20,640 nt of DNA from IMG/VR virus record IMGVR_UViG_3300027298_000014, positions 1 to 20,640 of that record; one strand, given 5' to 3'. The DNA comes from a virus. Positions 1 through 9,138 of this stretch are shown piece by piece. Under the pieces are notes generated by a model that was not told the DNA's origin, ran no database searches, and was given only the letters and a program-made list of their open reading frames with translations. How positions within the stretch are numbered: position 1 is the stretch's first letter; every line of letters starts with the position of its first letter. Made by a program: the position numbers and the translations under genes.

Positions 1-1526
1 CCGACGTTACCGTTATTTAATATCCACATTCTACCTGTAACACCACTAACGCTTAAATCACTTGTATCAGGGTTAGTTCCTAAAACTAAAGCACCTCCGT
101 AAGCCGCTGTGGTACTTCTTCCATGCCAAATAGCTGATTGCACCCAGTCGTAAGCTTTAAAACAAATCCCCGCTCTAGCTAGCGATGCGTTATTATTGTG
201 AACTTCTATTCCACGAAAAACATCACTGCCACCATCCTCTCTAACATTAAGTTTTTGATCAGGTGTGGTTTCTCCAATACCGACGTTGCCTCTTGAGAAA
301 AATGAATTACCACCATATTGTAATGTTAAGTTTGGACCCTGACCTACTTGAGGAATAAATTGAAAATCAGCAGCACCTTCTGTAAAACGTATTCTACCAA
401 AATTAGTAGTACCTGCTTGTTGAAAATTTATATCGTAATTTGTAGCATTCGTTGCAGATAACAAAGTTAACGACCTTGACCCAGTCAATGTAGAAGAACC
501 TATAGTAACATTTCCATCAGACGAGATTCGCATTTTTTCCGATAACCCTCCTCCGCTTGCTTGGGTTTTGAATACCATATTAATAGCATCTGTACCATCT
601 TTTTTAGCTGATAACTCAATATCATTACCATTCGCACCTAAAGATAAATTAGTTACACTAGAAGCACCAATTTGTACTAGACCCGAAGACGAGATTCGCA
701 TTCTTTCTGTGGCATCTAACGCACTCCCCGTGTTACTTACATTAAATGTAGTAAATCCTCTAGATGAAACCATCATTTGACTCGATGCACCCCCCATGTT
801 TCCAATAGCAAATTTTGCAGCTACATCTCCTCTTAATTCCGTTACAGTTGGATATGTTATAAGCGTGCTTGCTATACGCATTCTTTCTGTGCCTGCTGAA
901 TAAAATGTAGGAAAATAACCTGCTGCAACTCCACCAATTTTTATTTGACCAGTAGCCTGATTAACTGTAAAATCAGCAGTATTAGTATTGTTATATGTTA
1001 AAGACAATCCATAAAAAGCGTTAGTAATTGGAGTCGATATAAAAACATTACCTGCATCATTTATATTGACTCTATCTATACCTCCTGTTTGAAGTGATAA
1101 ACCATAAGCTGAAGAATTTGTACCTAAATAAACATAAGAATTACCAGCATCTACACCCCAATAACCAAGATTTGAACCTGTATAAACTCTTGCCTCCCCG
1201 TTAACGCTTACATTCCCTGTAAAAGTGCCCCCAGCTAATGGCATTTTAGTTGCAATACTATTTGTAACTGTTGTAGCAAAATTTGGGTCATCGCCCAATG
1301 CTGCAGCTAATTCGTTTAATGTATTTAAAGTACTAGGCGCTGAATCAACTAATAAAGCTGCTCTAGCGTCTGCTCTAGCATCAGTATAATACAAATTAGA
1401 ACCTTCAGTAATATGAGCTGTTGTAATACCACTTATTTTATCGCTAGTAACTGCGTTATCCGCTATGTTACCTGTAGCTATCGTTGAGCTCGCTATTAAA
1501 TCACCTGTTACTTTAGTATTTGCCAT
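1..1526 (-). CDS. Tail fibre protein, 3' end cut by window edge
   Basis: The frame is open from an ATG at 1526 down to base 1, giving at least 508 residues with the C-terminus outside the window. The N-terminus reads MANTKVTGDLIASSTIATGN and is followed by a GITTAHITEGSNLYYTDAR segment. Next comes a module around residues 65-100 (LNTLNELAAALGDDPNFATT) and then MPLAGGTFTGNV. These are standard shaft modules of marine phage fibres. Further on are ERMRI segments and NVGIGETTPDQKLNV, and the last visible residues NNGNVG begin another GIG repeat. The same N-terminal modules occur in the neighbouring 987-residue fibre, so the two are paralogues. Role (inference): part of the host-recognition fibre set. 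No receptor-binding tip or S74 chaperone end can be seen because the gene is truncated by the window. Confidence 0.9.
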   Translation of the reverse strand, partial: MANTKVTGDLIASSTIATGNIADNAVTSDKISGITTAHITEGSNLYYTDARADARAALLVDSAPSTLNTLNELAAALGDDPNFATTVTNSIATKMPLAGGTFTGNVSVNGEARVYTGSNLGYWGVDAGNSYVYLGTNSSAYGLSLQTGGIDRVNINDAGNVFISTPITNAFYGLSLTYNNTNTADFTVNQATGQIKIGGVAAGYFPTFYSAGTERMRIASTLITYPTVTELRGDVAAKFAIGNMGGASSQMMVSSRGFTTFNVSNTGSALDATERMRISSSGLVQIGASSVTNLSLGANGNDIELSAKKDGTDAINMVFKTQASGGGLSEKMRISSDGNVTIGSSTLTGSRSLTLLSATNATNYDINFQQAGTTNFGRIRFTEGAADFQFIPQVGQGPNLTLQYGGNSFFSRGNVGIGETTPDQKLNVREDGGSDVFRGIEVHNNNASLARAGICFKAYDWVQSAIWHGRSTTAAYGGALVLGTNPDTSDLSVSGVTGRMWILNNGNV

Positions 1527-1527
1527 A

Positions 1528-1632
1528 TTATTCTTTTATAAAAGTTCCGTTAGTATATACATAGAATACATCTTCATGTAGTACTCTATCTCCTTCTTGA
1601 ACTGCGGGAAAAGGTATTTCGTTAATATCCAT
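1528..1632 (-). CDS. 34-residue micro-gene between two fibre genes
   Basis: This ORF starts with ATG at 1632, ends with TAA at 1528, and is followed after one base by the ATG of the next fibre. The product starts MDINEIPFPAVQEGDRVLHE, is acidic, and ends YVYTNGTFIKE. The upstream leader is A/T-rich with no Shine-Dalgarno, as for its neighbours, and it starts 11 bases after the stop of the 987-residue fibre. The otherwise gapless packing of the strand argues that this stretch is a gene. I do not recognise a family. The position, directly before a fibre gene, parallels the tail-assembly-chaperone-like gene at 4619-4906, so a fibre-accessory role is possible but unproven. The short VYTNGTFI stretch loosely resembles the Y-x-G-x-W motifs of fibre bases. 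Confidence 0.55.
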   Translation of the reverse strand: MDINEIPFPAVQEGDRVLHEDVFYVYTNGTFIKE

Positions 1633-1643
1633 AATTTTTATTT

Positions 1644-4607
1644 TTAATATACTCCTGTTGTGCTATTGCTCTGTGATGAAGCTGTAACTTGAACATTTCT
1701 CCAAGGGTAAGCGGTAAAGCTTTGATGAAAATCAATATTTGGCGCAGAGTAATAATTATGTGATAATACAATAACACAAAAACCATCACTTGATGTATAA
1801 GGACTTTGTACAAAATTAGTCCAGTTACCGGAATTTTCAACGGTAAGACCTGCAAAACCACCACTCCAATTATGAAACATTACAGAGCCATCACCTCTTA
1901 ATGAACCATATTTATAACTTTTTATATAAAAACCTCCCATTATATAATGAGTATTTCCTGAATAACCTGATGAATTAGTGTGTGATCCACCCATCCAAAG
2001 ATTTGTTTTATAATGTACATAAGAATAGCTGTTATTAGCGTAGTATTGACCCGTATGCCAAGCGTATTGTATTCTACCTATTCTCGCTCCACAATCTTTA
2101 TTAAATGCTCCAGTGCCATGGTGCAATTGAACATCCAGCTGAGCTACAGGTGAATTCTCCCCGATCCCAACGAGGCCAGCATTTGTAATCCTCATTCTTT
2201 CTGTTGCTGCAGTTTCAAAAATCATATTATCATTAGAGTGAATATATTGTATTCTACCTGCAAATCCTGCATTTTCATCTCCAAATGTTAGAAAACTTCC
2301 TGTACTTGAGGTTGCAAGTAAAGTCATTCCTGACCAAGTATTGTTCTTAATTAATATACTTGTATTAGCATCTACACCACTTGGCTCCGTTACATTACTT
2401 TGTGCTACTACTAATTTAGTGCTAGGCGAAGTCGTTCCGATCCCGACGTTGCCTCCATTAATCCAACTATCACCAGTTGTATATAATCTAATATTTTCTG
2501 TGGTATTATGGAACATTCGTAAAAGAGGGTCATCAGTTCCTCCACTGGAACCAGTACCTAAATAAACAATTTGATTAGTCGTGTTCTTTTTTATTATTTC
2601 TAACGCAGCGTTTGCATTACTTTTGTCAATAGTTAAACCTCTTCCAGGCGAAGTCGTCCCGATCCCAACGTTTGCATTTGAATCAACGTTTATAGCTATT
2701 GTTCCACTAGCAGAACCTACATATACAGCAAAAGGATTTGTTGTATTTGAATTAATAGTCATTGTTTGACTATTCCCATGCCATGTTTGAAATTGCACAC
2801 CATTAGCATTAGAGTTTGCTTGGTATCTAGTAAATAAATCTCCAGTACTTTGAACATGTAGAGGTTGTTGAGCCAAAGTCGTTCCGATTCCTAATTTATT
2901 ATTAATAATTACATCACCAGTATTATATTGAATATGCATTTTACTATCTCCAACTTCAGCACTGTTTTGGTCATTTACTGTATCCACCAAAAAGTGCAAG
3001 TCCTGTCTTGCTGAATTATCACCCTTAGCCTGTGCTACGATACCAACTTTTCTATAAGCAGTATTTGCTTCAGAATAACCTAAACTTATACCTCCAAAGA
3101 CCCCAGAACTGTTATTTGTTCCTTGACCAAAATGTGCATTTAATGCTGATGCCGCGCCTTTAACTTCAAGTGTTGTTTGAGGCGTAGCAGTTCCAATTCC
3201 TACGTTTTGCGATGAGTTTATTGTTAAAGCCCTTGTATTTCCAGTTTTCAATGAAAATGAATGTGCTGTAGACGTACCTAATGACATATCAGTAGTAGCA
3301 TCATCATAACTCCAATCTCCTGCTACTGCACCGCCATTTCTTTGTGCTTTATAAATTATTACACTATTTCCAGCAGTGTAAATACCATTTGCAGTAACAT
3401 TACCTGAAAAATTTGTGGCGCTATCGTGAAATAATGATATTATTGGTGTTTTAGCACCGTTGTATTCAGTAAGACCAATTTTACCATAAGGTACTGTAGC
3501 AGTTCTACCGCCTTCAAAATATATACCTCTATCATTTGAAGTTCCTAATCTAATAGTACCACCACTACCACTTGCATCAGGCGAACCTTCAAACCTTGCT
3601 ACTTCAACTACACTTCCTGAAGACCCAGGATTTTTAACATGTAACTTAGTGGCGGTAGTATCAAAAGCATATGGATTTAGACTTCCGATTCCGATGCTGC
3701 CTTGGTTAAAAACTAAAGTATTTGGATATGTTGTTGTGTTATTAATTTGCTCAAAAACATATCTTACATTTCCAGCTGTAACTGTTTCTTTTAATTTTAA
3801 TGAGAAATTATCATTACTTGGGGAATAATTCCATTGTTGATAAACACCACTTGATGCGGGTAAAACATTTAATTTAGCATTTGATGTGTTAAAAGATGCA
3901 GCATCATTACTTAAAAGCAAATTTCCTGTTTGTGTTATTTTAACTTGATTAAAAAGTGTTCCAGCATTTTCAGTGGCAAAAAATAATGTACCATTATTTG
4001 TGTCAATTTGGTCCATTGTAATTCTTGCTTTAGAATCTCCTGTATCAGCATTTTCTACAAAATCAATATAAGGTGCATTTGAAGAATTATGTATAATTAC
4101 ATTTCCTGCAAAAGTTGCTGCCCTAGTGCTTGCTACTAAAGTTAATAAGTCCTGATTTGAATTATTTAAAAATCTTATATCATTACTAGCATTACTTTGA
4201 ATTCTTGATATACCTGATATACCACCTAGAGCTATGTCACCCTCAGATGTAGCTCTTACGTATGGCGCTTTTGCAAATCCCGTAAACGTTGGTGAAGCTA
4301 TTGGAGCTTTTAAAGCAATACTATTTGTAACTGTTGTGCTAAAGTTTGCATCATCCCCAAGAGCTGCAGCTAACTCATTAAGGGTGTTAAGCGCTGAAGG
4401 CGATGAATCAACTAAATTAGTTATTTGTGTACCCACATAGCTTTCTGTAGCAAAACTATTTGTAGATAAGTAAGAACTCACTCTAGCATCCGTGTAATAC
4501 AAATTGCTACCCTCTCCAATATGTGCGGTAGTTATACCGTGGCTAGCGTGTAAATTACTCTGGACTATTACGCCGTCTGATATAAGTTTTACTTTAGTTT
4601 GTGCCAT
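1644..4607 (-). CDS. Large tail fibre protein with NVGIGTTSP repeats
   Basis: The product has 987 residues. Residues 24-42 read GITTAHIGEGSNLYYTDAR, and residues 63-100 carry the VDSSPSALNTLNELAAALGDD-type module shared with the flanking fibres. The shaft holds at least six GIG repeats: IGIGSLNP, NVGIGTATP, LGIGTT, NVGIGTTSP twice, and VGIGENSP. Each repeat is followed by a short L-x-V strand, and ERMRIT occurs before the last one. The final 160 or so residues (DNA about 1644-2140) are rich in N, S, Y, W and G. They have no GIG repeat and no S74 motif, so they are the likely receptor-binding tip. The protein should be a trimeric beta-rich virion fibre (family knowledge). It starts 11 bases after the stop of the tail-assembly-chaperone-like gene, with an A/T-only leader. 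Internal stops and frameshifts are absent. Confidence 0.93.
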   Translation of the reverse strand: MAQTKVKLISDGVIVQSNLHASHGITTAHIGEGSNLYYTDARVSSYLSTNSFATESYVGTQITNLVDSSPSALNTLNELAAALGDDANFSTTVTNSIALKAPIASPTFTGFAKAPYVRATSEGDIALGGISGISRIQSNASNDIRFLNNSNQDLLTLVASTRAATFAGNVIIHNSSNAPYIDFVENADTGDSKARITMDQIDTNNGTLFFATENAGTLFNQVKITQTGNLLLSNDAASFNTSNAKLNVLPASSGVYQQWNYSPSNDNFSLKLKETVTAGNVRYVFEQINNTTTYPNTLVFNQGSIGIGSLNPYAFDTTATKLHVKNPGSSGSVVEVARFEGSPDASGSGGTIRLGTSNDRGIYFEGGRTATVPYGKIGLTEYNGAKTPIISLFHDSATNFSGNVTANGIYTAGNSVIIYKAQRNGGAVAGDWSYDDATTDMSLGTSTAHSFSLKTGNTRALTINSSQNVGIGTATPQTTLEVKGAASALNAHFGQGTNNSSGVFGGISLGYSEANTAYRKVGIVAQAKGDNSARQDLHFLVDTVNDQNSAEVGDSKMHIQYNTGDVIINNKLGIGTTLAQQPLHVQSTGDLFTRYQANSNANGVQFQTWHGNSQTMTINSNTTNPFAVYVGSASGTIAINVDSNANVGIGTTSPGRGLTIDKSNANAALEIIKKNTTNQIVYLGTGSSGGTDDPLLRMFHNTTENIRLYTTGDSWINGGNVGIGTTSPSTKLVVAQSNVTEPSGVDANTSILIKNNTWSGMTLLATSSTGSFLTFGDENAGFAGRIQYIHSNDNMIFETAATERMRITNAGLVGIGENSPVAQLDVQLHHGTGAFNKDCGARIGRIQYAWHTGQYYANNSYSYVHYKTNLWMGGSHTNSSGYSGNTHYIMGGFYIKSYKYGSLRGDGSVMFHNWSGGFAGLTVENSGNWTNFVQSPYTSSDGFCVIVLSHNYYSAPNIDFHQSFTAYPWRNVQVTASSQSNSTTGVY

Positions 4608-4618
4608 TTATTTATTTA

Positions 4619-4906
4619 TTATTTTGGTTCTACAGGCCATTCTACGTTTGTTAAACTTGTGTAATTTTTTGTAATATCCCTAAGTTTTTGACGATATATT
4701 TTCCACTCGTCGGACAAAGTTACATCACTATTAGCCATCCAATCTGTTATAGATAATTTTTTATTTCTTGCATCTCTTAATAAATTCAAATCACTTTCTG
4801 CAATTTTATTATTTATCTGTGTTTGTGTTAAACCTGCAAAACCTGATATGTCAGGGCCATTGTGACTTATTATAATTCCATTTTCGTCGTATACTAATTC
4901 TTCCAT
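4619..4906 (-). CDS. Phage tail assembly chaperone-like protein (PF16778-type)
   Basis: The product has 95 residues. The C-terminal half contains LRDARNKKLSITDWMANSD, then DEWKIYRQKLRDITKNY and finally NVEWPVEPK. The order R-x-x-R-N-x-x-L-x-x-T/S-D-W, then W-x-x-Y-R-Q-x-L-R-D-I, then W-P-x-x-P is the signature I know from the Phage_tail_APC family (PF16778). Members of that family lie next to tail fibre genes. The N-terminal half (MEELVYDENGIIISHNGPD) is a short beta-like leader. Its place between two roughly 1000-residue fibres fits a role in fibre folding or attachment. It starts nine bases after the upstream fibre's stop. Assignment is from motif recall, not from a search. Confidence 0.75.
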   Translation of the reverse strand: MEELVYDENGIIISHNGPDISGFAGLTQTQINNKIAESDLNLLRDARNKKLSITDWMANSDVTLSDEWKIYRQKLRDITKNYTSLTNVEWPVEPK

Positions 4907-4915
4907 AATATTATT

Positions 4916-7900
4916 TTATTGTGCAAAGTAATAATTGCTAGTATCATTTTGAGCATATGAATGTATTTTTAGAGAATTTTGAAAACTTGTGGAGTGAGCA
5001 CCTAAATATATTTCTATCATACCTTCACTATAGCCGTTTGATCCACTATCTATTCTAAAACATAAATAACCACTGTAGTTTCCCGCTGTACTGTTTGTTC
5101 CTCTGTAAACATTTAAGTCTTTTGCAATACCAGAGTCCATAATATCTCCTCCAAAAACATTTATTATGCTACCTGAGTAAGTATATCCACCTTTACAAGA
5201 AATATACATACCTCTATTATACAAATACCCTTTTACATAAATATAAAACATAATGTTATCAGAAGTTGTATTCAATGCTACATCTAAATACCTGCTACCA
5301 TCTCTAATGTTTAATTGACCTAAATACTTCATGCCACTACCATTATGCCCAGCTATCTCATTATTCAAAGTAGTATAAAGTGTATCTGCACTTCCACCAA
5401 TGCTTTTATAAACAGTAGACCCTAGCTGCCCATCTGATCTTATCTCAAATCTGTGACCAGCTGTACCACCAGTTGTTGCATCATAGATATAGAACATGTC
5501 TTGAGCTCTAGGATTATTTGTACCACTACCACCAGTACCCATTCTAAACTCTCTTGTATCTGATTTTACAGAAACTTCCGCATAACTAGCAGCAACAGTA
5601 TTATCAACCAATATTCCTCTATTATCACCAGATGTATTTTTTATAGTAAGCTGGCTTGTGGGCGAAGTTGTTCCGATTCCTACACTTCCTGAACTACCAT
5701 CAATATACATCATCGGTGATGGGGAATTAAAGCTAATATCTTTTACAACGCTACCAGAAACAGATGAACCAATAGACAAAACTGAATTATCATTTGTGAT
5801 AAATGCTTGAGCAGATGTAGTTGTTGAAGAACCTTTAATTTCAACCGCTCCTGCACTTGTGATACGCATTCTTTCTGATGGAGCAGTATTTGTAGTTACA
5901 CTTCTTGTTCCAAAAACTAAATCTCCTTTTGTGCTTCCACTACCACTTGTTGTAGTATATCCAATATATGCAGGAATATTAGTTTGTGCATTATATCCAA
6001 AACCAATTAAGTTATTTTGACCATTATTACCTTCATAACCTATTTGTAAAGTCATATCAGCTTTAGCAACTCCTGTTATACCAGTTCTTTTTATTGTAGT
6101 TAATCCAGAACTGTCTATACGCATTCTTTCTACATTGTTAGTAGCAAATTCCATATGGGAATTTTCTGCTAACCATAAAAACGCTTGAGATGATACACCA
6201 ATTCCAACCTCAAAACCGTTGTTTCCTGATGCTGTTGAAGTAAATCTAGCGACACCTTCTGTTCCATTAACGTGCAAAGGTCTCTGAGGCGAAGTCGTTC
6301 CGATCCCGACTTTGCCAGTGGAACCTTCAATAATCATTGCATTATCTTTTGTACCAGCATCAAACCTAATATTACCATTGTTGAACAATATCATTCTTGT
6401 ATCTTCACCATCATCATTAATTGATGTACCGGCTGCGCCACCTTTTATATAAAGAAAACCGTTAGACGCATGTTTTATACTATTTGCATCTCTATTTGTA
6501 TCTGGACCTATTGGAAAAGTTACATTTCCATTACCTTGTATTTTTAATTTTTCATTACCTGCTACTGTAAAAATAAAATCTGATGCTGCCTCTGTTCCTG
6601 TATGAGCAAAAGTTACTGTATCGGTTAAAGCATCATTATTTACATTAAATTGTTGTCCTATCTGTAAATTAGTTGTATAAGTTGCAGGGAATGTTGCTAT
6701 AACTTTGTGATAAGTTCCTGCATTTACATTTAAACCTGTTGATGTTATACTTCCTGAAAAAGTTGCATTGCCATTTGTTGCTATTTCTAAAACTTGTCCA
6801 TTTGGAGTAGTTGTATTTCCACTTTGTACATAAAACCTTAAATTAGTTTCATTAAATATACCCCAAGAAAAATCTGTTCGTGTTAATGCAAATTGAGATA
6901 CATTACTATTTGATGCACCATCTATAATTATTTTGTCTGTTGTTACACTACCAGAAAAAGTTCCTCCCCCAGTTACGTTAATACCAGTAGATTCAATGTT
7001 CATCATACTGTTTCTATTATCGTATCTTATAAAGTTGAAGATATGAGCAGAACCAGATTGTATGTAAAATTCATTATTTGTATCTCTTAAATTAATCCCT
7101 GGATTATTTGCTGCGGGTAAAGCTGAAGTTGAAAATAAAATATTCTTAGCGTTTAAATTACCAGTTAATGTACCACCAGCTAAAGGGAGTTTAGTACCAA
7201 TGCTCGTAGCCGTAGTTGTAGCAAAGTTAGGATCGTCACCTAATGCTGCCGCAAGTTCATTTAAAGTATTCAATGTTGCTGGCGAACTGTCAACTAGATT
7301 TGATATTTGAGTTCCTACGTAACTTTGCGTTGCATAACTACTAAGATCCTGATCACCTGTATTAGTACCAGACAAATTACTTATGTCAGTTTTGTCTTGT
7401 GCAGATAATCCGTGATCACCCCATCCGTAAGCTGTATTCCAGTTTGCAGAGTTGTTTGCTGTAATGCTATACACACCCGAGCCATTGCTTGTCATTAAAC
7501 CAGCAGATGTAAAATCGTGATCGTATAATATATCACCACCTGAATATGCGGAACCTATACTCATAACCTCTATAGATACACCATTTGCAGGTGCAGTATC
7601 TAAAGTTAATGTAGTACCACTTAAAGTATAAGTACCTTTAAATTGGTATACACCATTTAAAAATACTATAGTTTGATTCTCGCTGTGAACGGTTTGTCCT
7701 AATGTGAATGCTGTTGCTGATCCGTTAGCTGTAAATGTATCTGTGTAGATTGCTGTTGGACCACTGTTTATACCCGTTGTAGATATAACCTCTATTTCAT
7801 GACCACTTAGAGGTGCAGTGGAAAATGTTATGGCTGTACCAGAGACTGAATAAGTACTCTTAGATTGATAAACACCGTCTATGTATATATTAGATTGAAC

Positions 7901-8116
7901 TTCATCATTTAATGCGTTAGACAGAGTAAAACCAGTTGTGCTGCCATCACCTGTAAATGTATCTTTGTACATTACAGAAGCAGAATCAGCGGATAGCTGG
8001 CCAAAGGATAAATTACCGGAACCATCTGTTTTAATAACTTGATTGTTTGTTCCGTCTGACGCGGGAAATGTATATGCGTCGTTAATCCTTATGTTACTAA
8101 GAAAACGTTTTGCCAT
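4916..8116 (-). CDS. Large tail fibre protein with tandem N-terminal beta modules
   Basis: The product has 1066 residues. After a MAKRFLSNIRINDAYTFPAS start and a TDGSGNLSFGQLS segment there are two tandem copies of a roughly 64-residue module, at about residues 50-113 and 124-187. Their parallel motifs are DTFTGDGSTTGFTL/DTFTANGSATAFTL, DGVYQSKSTY/NGVYQFKGTY and STAPLSGHEIEV/DTAPANGVSIEV. Then come NWNTAYGWGDHG, a SYATQSYVGTQISNLVDSSP segment and the LNTLNELAAALGDDPNFATT shaft module. The shaft includes KVGIGTTSP and SVGIGTTSP repeats and ERMRI segments. The C-terminus (about the last 150 residues) is unrelated to the shaft, ends NDTSNYYFAQ, and is the probable tip. No S74 self-cleavage motif is present. 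Role: virion fibre, likely receptor binding (family knowledge plus position). Confidence 0.93.
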   Translation of the reverse strand: MAKRFLSNIRINDAYTFPASDGTNNQVIKTDGSGNLSFGQLSADSASVMYKDTFTGDGSTTGFTLSNALNDEVQSNIYIDGVYQSKSTYSVSGTAITFSTAPLSGHEIEVISTTGINSGPTAIYTDTFTANGSATAFTLGQTVHSENQTIVFLNGVYQFKGTYTLSGTTLTLDTAPANGVSIEVMSIGSAYSGGDILYDHDFTSAGLMTSNGSGVYSITANNSANWNTAYGWGDHGLSAQDKTDISNLSGTNTGDQDLSSYATQSYVGTQISNLVDSSPATLNTLNELAAALGDDPNFATTTATSIGTKLPLAGGTLTGNLNAKNILFSTSALPAANNPGINLRDTNNEFYIQSGSAHIFNFIRYDNRNSMMNIESTGINVTGGGTFSGSVTTDKIIIDGASNSNVSQFALTRTDFSWGIFNETNLRFYVQSGNTTTPNGQVLEIATNGNATFSGSITSTGLNVNAGTYHKVIATFPATYTTNLQIGQQFNVNNDALTDTVTFAHTGTEAASDFIFTVAGNEKLKIQGNGNVTFPIGPDTNRDANSIKHASNGFLYIKGGAAGTSINDDGEDTRMILFNNGNIRFDAGTKDNAMIIEGSTGKVGIGTTSPQRPLHVNGTEGVARFTSTASGNNGFEVGIGVSSQAFLWLAENSHMEFATNNVERMRIDSSGLTTIKRTGITGVAKADMTLQIGYEGNNGQNNLIGFGYNAQTNIPAYIGYTTTSGSGSTKGDLVFGTRSVTTNTAPSERMRITSAGAVEIKGSSTTTSAQAFITNDNSVLSIGSSVSGSVVKDISFNSPSPMMYIDGSSGSVGIGTTSPTSQLTIKNTSGDNRGILVDNTVAASYAEVSVKSDTREFRMGTGGSGTNNPRAQDMFYIYDATTGGTAGHRFEIRSDGQLGSTVYKSIGGSADTLYTTLNNEIAGHNGSGMKYLGQLNIRDGSRYLDVALNTTSDNIMFYIYVKGYLYNRGMYISCKGGYTYSGSIINVFGGDIMDSGIAKDLNVYRGTNSTAGNYSGYLCFRIDSGSNGYSEGMIEIYLGAHSTSFQNSLKIHSYAQNDTSNYYFAQ

Positions 8117-8127
8117 ATTAAATTATA

Positions 8128-9132
8128 TTAACCTATTTTACTAACAAGTACCTTTATATCTCCAGAAGTAGGCGCTGCAGCGAAGCTTACAGTAACAGTA
8201 TTAGCATTTGTTCTTACCACATCGGCATAGACCGTGTCAAGTGAACTTGTATCGTAAAGTTGTACAATAACATCTTGTGTTCCTAAGTTATGATTAACAG
8301 CAATTGAAGTTGCTGAGCCATCACCAATTGCTACAGAGTATGTGCTTTCTTGTACGTTTTGTATTGTTTTATAGTTTGTACCATCTTTAGTAAGTTCCCA
8401 AATATCAGATCCTTCATTCCATCTTAATGCTACATTTGTAGCTGTACCTCTTTCAATCTCAATACCAGCGTTTTCGCTAGGTGTACCAGCTTCATTACTG
8501 TTTAAAGTAATTATATTGTCAGCAAGATTTATTGTTTCTGTATTTACAGTAGTTGTTGTACCAGAAACCGTTAAATTACCAGAAACTATTAAGTTTCCAG
8601 AAACTGTAGGGTTAGCTACTAAACCAATTTTTACTTGATTGTTTGATACAAGTGTGTCTATTTCGTTTGCGGTACCAGCAAAAACTAAAGTGTCTGTACC
8701 AATAGTTACACCATCCGTGTTAGGTGTTCCAACATCATCACTTATAGTTAAAGTAGAAGAAATTGCAGCGGTTGAAGCAGCTGTTATTCTACCTTGAGCA
8801 TCTATAGTTATTACGGGTATTGCTGTTGAAGAACCATATGAAGCGGCTGTTACTGCGGTGTCAGCTAAAGTTATAGTTTGCGTGTGTTGACCCGACGTTG
8901 TACTTACTGTTCCTGTTAATCCAGTTCCAGCCGTAATGTTAACACCAGTTATATCACCACCTACATTTGTCCATGCTGAGCCATCATATACTTTTAATTG
9001 GTTTGATGTTGTGTTGTATATCAACCAACCAGCGGTTAATCCTGCAGAAGGATCTGTACCTAGCTTCTGAATTACTGCATTCTGTAATTCGTTTTTGTTT
9101 AAATTAATGTCTGTTAAATATGAAAGTGCCAT
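8128..9132 (-). CDS. Virion structural/fibre protein, cyanophage-like
   Basis: The product has 334 residues. It begins MALSYLTDINLNKNELQNAV, followed by a GWLIYNTTSNQLKVYDGSAW motif at about residues 35-54 that is common at the base of phage fibres. The middle has NLTVSGTTTTVNTETINLAD and ENAGIEIERGTATNVALRW, followed by WELTKDGTNYKTI. I associate this with structural fibre-like proteins of T4-like cyanophages. The C-terminus (TSIAVNHNLGTQDVIVQLYD to GDIKVLVSKIG) is a small beta domain of the HNLGTQDV type, often found at fibre ends. The protein is threonine-, asparagine- and valine-rich, as expected for a beta-helical shaft. It lies between two other fibre genes with gaps of 6 and 11 bases. 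Confidence 0.87.
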   Translation of the reverse strand: MALSYLTDINLNKNELQNAVIQKLGTDPSAGLTAGWLIYNTTSNQLKVYDGSAWTNVGGDITGVNITAGTGLTGTVSTTSGQHTQTITLADTAVTAASYGSSTAIPVITIDAQGRITAASTAAISSTLTISDDVGTPNTDGVTIGTDTLVFAGTANEIDTLVSNNQVKIGLVANPTVSGNLIVSGNLTVSGTTTTVNTETINLADNIITLNSNEAGTPSENAGIEIERGTATNVALRWNEGSDIWELTKDGTNYKTIQNVQESTYSVAIGDGSATSIAVNHNLGTQDVIVQLYDTSSLDTVYADVVRTNANTVTVSFAAAPTSGDIKVLVSKIG

Positions 9133-9138
9133 AGTTTA

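Noticed and set aside
1908-1915. TATAAATA on the minus strand within a fibre gene
   Set aside because: Encodes part of a Tyr-Lys-Tyr-Gly stretch inside the gene; such words are expected by chance in A/T-rich DNA.
1644-2140. Possible diversity-generating retroelement variable region in the Asn/Tyr/Ser-rich fibre tip
   Set aside because: No matching template repeat and no reverse transcriptase are present in the window; composition alone is typical of fibre tips.
2341-2769. Plus-strand ORFs opposite the 987-residue fibre
   Set aside because: Antisense shadows of GIG repeats with no independent coding signal.
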